Assembly: GCA_030666035.1 (NCBI GenBank)
Contig: DAOUYQ010000043.1
Location: 1-6,764 of the forward strand
Origin: Microcaldota archaeon
GTDB lineage: Archaea; Micrarchaeota; Micrarchaeia; Anstonellales; Bilamarchaeaceae
Direction: 5' to 3'
DNA length: 6,764 nt
The translations under genes were made by a program, and so were the position numbers. Under the pieces are notes generated by a model that was given only the letters and a program-made list of their open reading frames with translations, was not told the DNA's origin and did no database searches. Position 1 is the stretch's first letter. Every line of letters starts with the position of its first letter. Shown one piece after another: positions 1-3,986 of the stretch.

Positions 1-124
1 CAGCCTTCCCCCCCTGCTCGTATGCGGCAATTGCTTCGATATTTATCCCGACTCCACCAAGCGCTTCAGCGACATTCGCGAGAGTACCTATCCTGTTGTC
101 CGTAATAATGCTCAATTCTTTCAT
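1..124 (-). CDS. ACT-domain protein, N-terminal part (cut by window edge)
   Basis: Only the first 41 codons are inside the window. The peptide begins MKELSIITDNRIGTLANVAE and continues with ALGGVGINIEAIA. This is the beta-alpha-beta opening of an ACT domain: a short first strand, a D/N-x-x-G-x-L-a-x-v turn and helix, then G-I-N-I at the second strand. ACT domains bind small ligands, usually amino acids, and regulate enzymes or occur as small stand-alone proteins; the ligand cannot be told from this fragment. The ATG at 124 is supported by a strong GGGAGG Shine-Dalgarno site (132-137) seven bases upstream and a TATA-like ATTATAAT (about 161-168). An ACT domain at the very N-terminus suggests a stand-alone ACT protein rather than a C-terminal regulatory domain of a large enzyme, but the missing remainder could change that. 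Confidence 0.78.
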   Translation of the reverse strand, partial: MKELSIITDNRIGTLANVAEALGGVGINIEAIAAYEQGGKA

Positions 125-131
125 TGGTCTT

Positions 132-137
132 CCTCCC
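132..137 (-). promoter_or_regulatory. Shine-Dalgarno site of the ACT-domain gene
   Basis: GGGAGG lies seven bases before the ATG at 124. It matches the archaeal anti-Shine-Dalgarno and fixes the start of the gene. Confidence 0.65.
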
Positions 138-158
138 GTTAGCTTTATTGCCTGGAAG

Positions 159-168
159 CTATTATAAT
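159..168 (-). promoter_or_regulatory. TATA-like box before the ACT-domain gene
   Basis: The minus strand reads ATTATAATAG just beyond the stop of the preceding lipoprotein gene. Its centre is about 40 bases from the ATG, which would give a short leader containing the GGGAGG site. The ACT gene could therefore be transcribed independently of the gene before it. Confidence 0.4.
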
Positions 169-173
169 CCTAT

Positions 174-1037
174 CTAACTGCACTCGAGGGTGAGGTTTAT
201 CTCAGTTACTACAAACCGCATGGAAGTTCCGCACACATAGTCTGTGCATCTCCCGATTACCCCCTTGTTGCACTCCCCATGAATGCACATATACCCCATC
301 TCCCCTTCGTTTTTGAGGGAGGTTGCCAATTGCCCGGCAAGGTCTTTTGTTATGATGAGTTTTACTGACGGGGGCCATTTTAGGATTGGCGGATAATAGC
401 ATTCCGGGCAATTCCCTTCCAGGAAAACCGAATCAAAATAAATGCTGTCATCATCATCAATCCACATTCTCTCCCCAGGGGCAAGTTTCTGGGTCATAAA
501 CGGCTCTGTGCTATCTGCTGGAGCACCTGCAGGGTAAACATCTATTATTATATAGCTTCCCGGGCCTGCAACCGGGCTGCATGCTTTTTGCCCTGCCGGC
601 ATTTCCCCTCCACATCCGGGTATTGGAATATGCACACATTCATAGTTTGGCGCATTTGAACAGTAATCCGTAGTGCAGGGGTCCCCATCAGAGCAGGGCG
701 GGCATCCAGTATTTATGCACGCACCTTCCGAGCACTCATATGTGCATTCCTGGGTTTTGTACTGCCATTCCCCATCCTTGCATTCAAAATCATAATATCT
801 TGTCTGCCCAGCACAGTAGTCACCCATTTCCGGAGGGCTGCATCCAAAAATTTCTTCAGGTTCCTCCAAAGGAGACACTAATTCATCATAGTTGTAACTA
901 AGCGGGCCGTACAGGTATGGTGGCTCTCCCCGTGTTTCCTGCAATTCCTGCATTTCTTCTATATCCTGTGTGCATCCGAAAAAGATGAAAATTGCTGCAA
1001 TGGCTAAAAGCATGATTGTTCCATTGTTGTTCCCCAT
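174..1037 (-). CDS. Cysteine-rich putative secreted lipoprotein, function unknown
   Basis: This is a predicted exported protein of 287 residues from the ATG at 1037. A TTG at 1043 would add two residues; the ATG is preferred because a TATA-like box is centred about 28 bases upstream of it, the geometry of a leaderless message. The N-terminus is a signal peptide: a short polar start, a hydrophobic stretch LLAIAAIFIFF, then GC, so Cys22 could be lipidated, although FFGC is only a loose lipobox. Residues 23-60 are acidic and Pro-rich, probably a linker. The rest holds 20 more cysteines, an even number that suits disulfide bonds outside the cell. One block reads CSDGDPCTTDYC followed by CVHIPIPGCGG, a Cys-rich motif known from secreted proteins of bacteria and archaea. 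The C-terminal third carries a second cluster with CIHGEC and CTDYVC. No enzymatic motif is visible; adhesion or envelope structure is a guess. Confidence 0.8.
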   Translation of the reverse strand: MGNNNGTIMLLAIAAIFIFFGCTQDIEEMQELQETRGEPPYLYGPLSYNYDELVSPLEEPEEIFGCSPPEMGDYCAGQTRYYDFECKDGEWQYKTQECTYECSEGACINTGCPPCSDGDPCTTDYCSNAPNYECVHIPIPGCGGEMPAGQKACSPVAGPGSYIIIDVYPAGAPADSTEPFMTQKLAPGERMWIDDDDSIYFDSVFLEGNCPECYYPPILKWPPSVKLIITKDLAGQLATSLKNEGEMGYMCIHGECNKGVIGRCTDYVCGTSMRFVVTEINLTLECS

Positions 1038-1059
1038 GCCCAACTAATCAAAAGGCAGG

Positions 1060-1070
1060 TTTAAAAAATA
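1060..1070 (-). promoter_or_regulatory. TATA-like box for the Cys-rich lipoprotein gene
   Basis: The minus strand reads TATTTTTTAAA. It is centred about 28 bases upstream of the ATG at 1037, and no Shine-Dalgarno sequence lies between, so a leaderless transcript is likely. Confidence 0.5.
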
Positions 1071-1083
1071 AGCGTTAAAGTGC

Positions 1084-1647
1084 TCAGGAGGAATCCGGGC
1101 CTGCGCCCCTGCATAAATAGTAGCTTTCCTCTCCACGCTGTTTCTTTTTTCTTGCTTCCGCAAGCCCCCGGTTGAGTGCAGCAAGTTCCCCCTCAATAAT
1201 CCTGGCCGTATTCTCATGGCCGTTTTCCCTGGCATAATCTGCTGCGGTTTTCCCCGGTTTGTCCTTAAAATATGCCTTTGCCCTATGGCCCATGAGTATG
1301 CGCACTGCTCCTGTGTGCCCATTTTCTGCAGCAAACATCAATGCGGTTTTCCCTTTTTTATTTACCTTATTGGAATCCTCCCCGTTTTCCAAAAGAGACC
1401 CCACAGTGGACTCTTCCCCATTTTCTGCAGCAGACATAAGTTGCGTTTTTCCCTTTCTGCCTTCCCTTGCCCGCTTTATTTTCAGAAATATGCTTGGGGC
1501 TTTTTTTGCCCGCCCCGATATAATCCTAAATAACTTCCTTCTTTGGGTCCCCTTTGCCCCGGTTTGGTGTTCTGGGAGAAGAGCTGGAATTGCCCACATG
1601 TTTGGATCGATGCGTCTTAACATTCTGGGATGAGGCATTACTATCAC
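1084..1647 (-). CDS. Ankyrin-repeat protein
   Basis: This protein of up to 187 residues has about three ankyrin repeats in its C-terminal two thirds. The repeats start at roughly residues 66 (GKTQLMSAAENG), 99 (GKTALMFAAENG) and 132 (GKTAADYARENG), each about 33 residues long with the G-x-T-x-L/A-x-x-A helix signature. The first two helices are also similar as DNA, so they look like a fairly recent duplication. Ankyrin repeats mediate protein-protein contact; no catalytic domain is attached. The N-terminal 60 residues are basic, contain no repeat and are not recognised. The tail (residues 160-187) is Lys/Arg-rich. The start is uncertain: GTG at 1647 lies about 30 bases after a TATA-like box, while ATG at 1638 and ATG at 1623 are in-frame alternatives, and none has a clear Shine-Dalgarno site. 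No signal peptide is seen, so it is probably cytoplasmic. Confidence 0.8.
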   Translation of the reverse strand: MIVMPHPRMLRRIDPNMWAIPALLPEHQTGAKGTQRRKLFRIISGRAKKAPSIFLKIKRAREGRKGKTQLMSAAENGEESTVGSLLENGEDSNKVNKKGKTALMFAAENGHTGAVRILMGHRAKAYFKDKPGKTAADYARENGHENTARIIEGELAALNRGLAEARKKKQRGEESYYLCRGAGPDSS

Positions 1648-1672
1648 AATTATTAGATTAATGCAACATAAT

Positions 1673-1683
1673 CCTTAAATAGG
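1673..1683 (-). promoter_or_regulatory. TATA-like box before the ankyrin gene
   Basis: The minus strand reads CCTATTTAAGG. A start site 26 bases downstream would fall near 1651, only a few bases from the GTG at 1647. It lies in the gap between the AN1 gene stop and the ankyrin gene. Confidence 0.45.
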
Positions 1684-1705
1684 CAGGATAATGGGCCAAT
1701 CCATA

Positions 1706-2008
1706 TTATCTGTTCCCCAGATTTTTCCTGAGCCAGTTAAAGAAGCCTTTTGAAGCTTTGGCAGATTCTTTTCTTTCATTGCCCCTCTTGCCTGTTTCAG
1801 ATGTTGAAAAAATTACATCCTTTGGCCGCTTTCCACCGTGTGTTGCCGGCCCAATTAGATACCTTTTATTGATTAATGAAACGGATTGGCACTCGTGCCG
1901 CTCCGGAAGGTGATGCGAGATGCAATACATTTTTCCACAATGCCCGCATTTATGCACGAGTGTCCTTCCCCTTTTCTCTCCACAGTATGCACAGCGTATT
2001 TTTTGCAT
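1706..2008 (-). CDS. AN1-type zinc-finger protein
   Basis: This small protein of 100 residues has an N-terminal AN1-like zinc finger and a basic, probably disordered tail. All eight expected ligands are present with family spacing: C6-x2-C9, C21-x2-C24, C29-x2-H32, and H38-x-C40 in the stretch LPERHEC. That arrangement binds two zinc ions in the AN1 family. In eukaryotes AN1 fingers accompany ubiquitin or stress functions; archaeal versions are short and little characterised, so the role here is open. Residues 41-100 are rich in Lys, Arg, Ser and Gly and end in the amphipathic stretch GFFNWLRKNLGNR. The ATG at 2008 is chosen although the frame is open 20 codons further upstream, because AGGTGG stands four bases before it and the upstream TATA-like box would place the transcript start inside that extension. 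Confidence 0.8.
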   Translation of the reverse strand: MQKIRCAYCGEKRGRTLVHKCGHCGKMYCISHHLPERHECQSVSLINKRYLIGPATHGGKRPKDVIFSTSETGKRGNERKESAKASKGFFNWLRKNLGNR

Positions 2009-2012
2009 GAAA

Positions 2013-2018
2013 CCACCT
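2013..2018 (-). promoter_or_regulatory. Shine-Dalgarno site that decides the AN1 gene start
   Basis: AGGTGG stands four bases before the ATG at 2008. It supports the 100-residue form over the in-frame ATG at 2068, which has no comparable site. Confidence 0.55.
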
Positions 2019-2068
2019 GAGTAGTACCTTGAACAAAATAAGCAGCGTCCACAGTATCTTCGTTGCAT

Positions 2069-2079
2069 TCTTTTTTAAA
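2069..2079 (-). promoter_or_regulatory. TATA-like box for the AN1 gene
   Basis: The minus strand reads CTTTAAAAAAG. A start site about 26 bases downstream would be near 2049, giving a leader of about 40 bases that contains the AGGTGG site. Confidence 0.4.
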
Positions 2080-2096
2080 GTGTTCTGTGTCACAGG

Positions 2097-2104
2097 ACAA
2101 AAAG
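2097..2104 (-). terminator. T-tract after tRNA-Ser
   Basis: Seven bases beyond the tRNA-Ser 3' end the minus strand reads CTTTTTG. Short T-runs end archaeal transcripts, so this could separate the tRNA from the AN1 gene. Only five T's are present, and no hairpin is evident beyond the tRNA itself. Confidence 0.35.
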
Positions 2105-2110
2105 CAGGAA

Positions 2111-2194
2111 CGCCGGGGGAGGGATTTGAACCCACGAATCCTTGCGGAAAACAGATTAGCAGTCTGCCGCCCTACCGGACTAGGCGACCCCAGC
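2111..2194 (-). tRNA. tRNA-Ser(GCT)
   Basis: The 84-nt gene folds as a class II tRNA. The acceptor stem is GCTGGGG with CCCCGGC (one U-G pair) and the discriminator base is G, as serine tRNAs require. The anticodon loop CTGCTAA carries GCT at 2158-2160, reading AGC and AGU. A long variable arm (TCC-GCAA-GGA) follows the anticodon stem. The T loop is TTCAAAT; its stem GTGGG/CCCTC has one U-U mismatch at the second pair, which is unusual. CCA is not encoded and there is no intron. Confidence 0.96.
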
Positions 2195-2223
2195 AACAAG
2201 TATCTATTTACTAATGCAAAACC

Positions 2224-2233
2224 CTATTAAATC
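2224..2233 (-). promoter_or_regulatory. TATA-like box for tRNA-Ser
   Basis: The minus strand reads ATTTAATAGG, overlapping the stop codon of the preceding gene. Its centre is about 35 bases from the tRNA 5' end, close to the spacing seen for the tRNA-Trp (33) and tRNA-Ala (36) boxes in this window. Confidence 0.45.
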
Positions 2234-2691
2234 CTTCTTAGGGCCATTCCAGAAACACAAAACAGCAACACAAATGCGGGGGCGCAGGTTTCCTCCAGTT
2301 TTGAAGTGCCAAATAGCTCTCCAGTATCAATTTCAGGAACTTCCCCTTCAATATAGCTGCATTCAACCGAATCACACCGCTCATAAGAGAGGTACCCCCC
2401 AACGCAAACCTCTAACTCGGCTGAGTGTGAATGCATTTCTATAGGAAGTGGGTAAGAAACAGTAATTACTGCCGTTTCCCCCGGATGCACGGTTTTGGAG
2501 TATTTATCTCCAATATGGAAGTTGCTCTTAACTCCCCCTTCATTTACAAAATAAACATCGTAATAGACCTGGTCTAATTGGCGGTGCCCTTCGCAGGAAA
2601 TTATTTTTGGAGTTGGTGAATCCGATTGCCCTGCAACAATTGCAAAAGATGCAGAGATCAGCACAATGCAGAAAATTAATAAAAGCCTCAT
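2227..2691 (-). CDS. Small secreted protein with C-terminal hydrophobic anchor
   Basis: A predicted exported protein of 154 residues, not recognised as a known family. It starts with a signal peptide (MRLLLIFCIVLISASFAIVA) and continues with a beta-rich domain of about 110 residues. A segment such as VYYDVYFVNEGG and the pattern HPGETAVITVSYPL resemble an immunoglobulin-like or CARDB-like secreted fold; this is a weak inference. Four cysteines in the ectodomain may form disulfides. The C-terminus is ETC followed by the hydrophobic stretch APAFVLLFCVSGMAL and RRI, meaning one short membrane segment with a basic end, which could be a membrane anchor or a sorting signal. The frame is open into tRNA-Ala, but the ATG at 2691 is chosen because it begins the signal peptide and stands two bases after the tRNA 3' end. 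No separate promoter or Shine-Dalgarno site is seen, so the gene is probably co-transcribed with the tRNA. Confidence 0.78.
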   Translation of the reverse strand: MRLLLIFCIVLISASFAIVAGQSDSPTPKIISCEGHRQLDQVYYDVYFVNEGGVKSNFHIGDKYSKTVHPGETAVITVSYPLPIEMHSHSAELEVCVGGYLSYERCDSVECSYIEGEVPEIDTGELFGTSKLEETCAPAFVLLFCVSGMALRRI

Positions 2692-2693
2692 AA

Positions 2694-2765
2694 TGGACTT
2701 GCAGGGATTTGAACCCTGAGTCTCTGCCATGCGAAGGCAGCATCTTACCGTTAGACTACAAGCCC
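2694..2765 (-). tRNA. tRNA-Ala(CGC)
   Basis: The 72-nt gene folds fully. The acceptor stem GGGCTTG pairs with CAAGTCC, and its third pair is G3-U70, the universal alanine identity element. The D stem is GTCT/AGAT, the anticodon stem CTGCC/GGCAG encloses loop TTCGCAT with anticodon CGC (2731-2733, reading GCG), and the T arm is CAGGG-TTCAAAT-CCCTG. The discriminator is A, CCA is not encoded, and there is no intron. Its first ten bases are also the last bases of the homing endonuclease gene, and a protein gene starts two bases after its 3' end. Confidence 0.96.
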
Positions 2766-2766
2766 G
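2743..2766. repeat. tRNA 5'-end repeat, intact copy (inside tRNA-Ala)
   Basis: Read on the minus strand this is CGGGCTTGTA followed by the tRNA D-arm up to GTAAGA. A degenerate copy lies at 3772-3794, beyond the endonuclease gene. The first ten bases match 9/10, and the whole matches about 18 of 23 with one gap. It may be the junction left by insertion of the endonuclease element. Confidence 0.45.
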
Positions 2767-3742
2767 TTGGTCTAATCTTCTTAGTGTTCAACCATTCCAT
2801 ATATTTTTTGATGTTTCTAGGATTACTACTCCCTATTTTCTTAAACCATATTTTAAAGTTATTGCAGCCTCGTACAACGACACTATCTCCGTGTAAATAT
2901 GCAGGGATACCTTGTTTCCTTAAGATTTCTTTAAGCTGCACTCTTAATTTTTTGTTTTTGGCCCAGATAAAAATGTATGGATACTTATAATCTTCATCTT
3001 TTCTAGCAGCAATGCAGCCATCCGTATCTAATAATCCTCTGACTATGATGTTTCTTTTTTCTAGCGGCATCGACATAATATGGGGAGGGATTTGTAAATC
3101 ATGTTTCTTTCCGATTGGAAATTTATGTTTGATTAACCATTGTGAAACATGAGATGCACAACTAACTAGGTCTATAGCATTTTGGTCCTTTCTTTTCTTA
3201 GTCTTAACTTTAACTCCAAATAGTTGATTCATAGTTGGTACCAAAAAATCATCAAAGTACTCCCTATCTTTCTTTGAGTTTCCAGAGATTACTACTTCTG
3301 TCCTTGGATTCTTACTCGATTTGATATGATATCGAGACACACATCCATCCCCCATCATAACTCCATAAAATTCCAGAGCTAGTGGATTGGTGATATATAT
3401 ATCATTAATATTTGGGAAATTCTTCTCTCTGCCGCGTCTAACCTGGTACATATTTTTATTAATTTGTTCTGTACTCATTTTACTAATTCGGTTCTTTCCC
3501 CCCAGAAGACTCCCCCAATTTGATTCGAGGTGCTTAGCCTCTTTCTGATATTCAGCTAATTCTGGTTTGATAGTGCATAGTTGTTCAAAAAAAGGAACTG
3601 GCATTGTACAACTTCCAGATCTCCAATTTTTAATTGCATGAAAACTTTTTCCAGTTCGTTGGGCGAGTTCTTTAGTACTAAGAGATAGGTGACAAAATAT
3701 CTGATTGAGGATTTCTTTATCGAATTTAAGTCTGTCAGCCAT
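2756..3742 (-). CDS. HTH + LAGLIDADG homing endonuclease, free-standing beside tRNA-Ala
   Basis: A predicted site-specific DNA endonuclease of 328 residues. Residues 20-42 form a helix-turn-helix (LSTKELAQRTGKSFHAIKNW), a probable DNA-binding or regulatory add-on. A linker with SNWGSLLGGKNR follows, typical of archaeal members of this class. Two LAGLIDADG motifs are intact: LEFYGVMMGDG (123-133, acid D132) and IIVRGLLDTDG (232-242, acid D241). Both catalytic acids are kept, so one chain could cut as a pseudo-dimer. The gene is clearly more AT-rich than its neighbours, with many AGA and other A/T-ending codons, a sign of transfer. It is not inside a protein or a recognisable intron: it lies between rpoK and tRNA-Ala and reads 10 nt into the tRNA, where tRNA bases 8-10 form its TAG stop. 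An AAATAAGT box is centred about 26 bases before the ATG, so the message is probably leaderless. Confidence 0.9.
   Translation of the reverse strand: MADRLKFDKEILNQIFCHLSLSTKELAQRTGKSFHAIKNWRSGSCTMPVPFFEQLCTIKPELAEYQKEAKHLESNWGSLLGGKNRISKMSTEQINKNMYQVRRGREKNFPNINDIYITNPLALEFYGVMMGDGCVSRYHIKSSKNPRTEVVISGNSKKDREYFDDFLVPTMNQLFGVKVKTKKRKDQNAIDLVSCASHVSQWLIKHKFPIGKKHDLQIPPHIMSMPLEKRNIIVRGLLDTDGCIAARKDEDYKYPYIFIWAKNKKLRVQLKEILRKQGIPAYLHGDSVVVRGCNNFKIWFKKIGSSNPRNIKKYMEWLNTKKIRPTGL
2797..2808 (-). promoter_or_regulatory. TATA-like box for tRNA-Ala, inside the endonuclease gene
   Basis: The minus strand reads AAAAAATATATG, coding for the KKYM stretch near the C-terminus of the endonuclease. It lies about 36 bases from the tRNA 5' end, close to the distance of the other two tRNA boxes here, so the element seems to carry the promoter of the tRNA. 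Confidence 0.5.
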
Positions 3743-3764
3743 GTTACTATATCGTAGCTAACAT

Positions 3765-3772
3765 ACTTATTT
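3765..3772 (-). promoter_or_regulatory. TATA-like box for the endonuclease gene
   Basis: AAATAAGT on the minus strand is centred 26-27 bases before the ATG at 3742. No Shine-Dalgarno site lies between, which fits a leaderless message. Confidence 0.45.
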
Positions 3773-3794
3773 CTTACTCTGAGTTACAAGACCG
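3772..3794. repeat. Degenerate tRNA 5'-end copy upstream of the endonuclease
   Basis: The minus strand reads CGGTCTTGTAACTCAGAGTAAGA. It resembles the 5' end and D-arm of a tRNA: seven bases, TA, then ACTCAG. It matches the start of tRNA-Ala with one gap. The rest of a tRNA does not follow, so it is at most a fragment. Chance similarity cannot be excluded at this length. Confidence 0.4.
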
Positions 3795-3806
3795 CCCGCA
3801 TAAAAA

Positions 3807-3974
3807 TTAATTGAGAATTATAAGAGGTATTACGCCTTTTTCCAGCTCAATTAATGCAACATCTATGAAGCTCATTTTCTTAGTTGCTTTTATCAAAGGC
3901 GGAGCGCCAAGCGAGAGCTGCAGCGCACGTGCACCCACTATTCTTGCAAGTTCAAATTTGTTTAAATCTTTCAA
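3807..3974 (-). CDS. rpoK: DNA-directed RNA polymerase subunit Rpo6 (RpoK)
   Basis: This 55-residue protein is the archaeal counterpart of bacterial omega and eukaryotic Rpb6. It helps assemble and stabilise RNA polymerase by clamping the largest subunit. The family core is clear: KFELARIVGARALQLSLGAP near the N-terminus, then FIDVALIELEKGVIPLIILN at the end, matching the archaeal ELARIIGARALQ...GAP and A..E...G.lPi pattern. The length is that of a minimal Rpo6 without an N-terminal extension. No ATG is in frame; translation most likely starts at TTG 3974, because GAGGTA (3981-3986) lies six to seven bases upstream. That site overlaps the stop codon of the bPH2 membrane-protein gene, so the two genes are probably translationally coupled in one operon led by tRNA-Trp. 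rpoK is followed by a 64-base gap and then the inserted endonuclease gene. Confidence 0.92.
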   Translation of the reverse strand: MKDLNKFELARIVGARALQLSLGAPPLIKATKKMSFIDVALIELEKGVIPLIILN

Positions 3975-3980
3975 AATATC

Positions 3981-3986
3981 TACCTC
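3981..3986 (-). promoter_or_regulatory. Shine-Dalgarno site of rpoK, overlapping the upstream stop
   Basis: GAGGTA on the minus strand shares bases with the TGA of the preceding gene (3985-3987). It selects the TTG at 3974 as the rpoK start. Confidence 0.65.

Larger units (their letters stand above)
2757..3794 (-). mobile_element. Putative homing-endonuclease insertion at a tRNA 5' end
   Basis: The segment contains the LAGLIDADG gene and is bracketed by CGGGCTTGTA (2757-2766, tRNA-Ala) and CGGTCTTGTA (3785-3794). It is AT-rich next to GC-richer flanks. The arrangement suggests that the element entered near the 5' end of a tRNA gene, rebuilt the tRNA with its own end and left a decayed 5' fragment behind. 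The boundaries are inferred from the repeats only. Confidence 0.4.

Noticed and set aside
1320..1460. Direct DNA repeats around TTTTCTGCAGCA, considered as CRISPR-like or regulatory
   Set aside because: They encode the equivalent helices of neighbouring ankyrin repeats and have no regular spacers.
1259..1633. Plus-strand reading frame opposite the ankyrin gene
   Set aside because: It is the complement of the ankyrin repeats, has no ribosome binding site and no recognisable domain.
2009..2068. Extension of the AN1 protein by 20 codons to the ATG at 2068
   Set aside because: The internal ATG at 2008 has AGGTGG in front, and the TATA-like box at 2069-2079 would put the transcript start after the ATG at 2068.
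2692..2730. Extension of the secreted protein to 2730
   Set aside because: The extra 13 codons lie inside tRNA-Ala and would precede a complete signal peptide.
3772..3794. 5' half of a split tRNA, as in Nanoarchaeum
   Set aside because: Only a D-arm-like start is present; no anticodon stem or GC-rich joining sequence follows, and tRNA-Ala nearby is already complete.
2694..3794. The endonuclease as part of a long tRNA intron
   Set aside because: tRNA-Ala at 2694-2765 is complete and uninterrupted, and the upstream fragment repeats its 5' end rather than supplying a missing exon.
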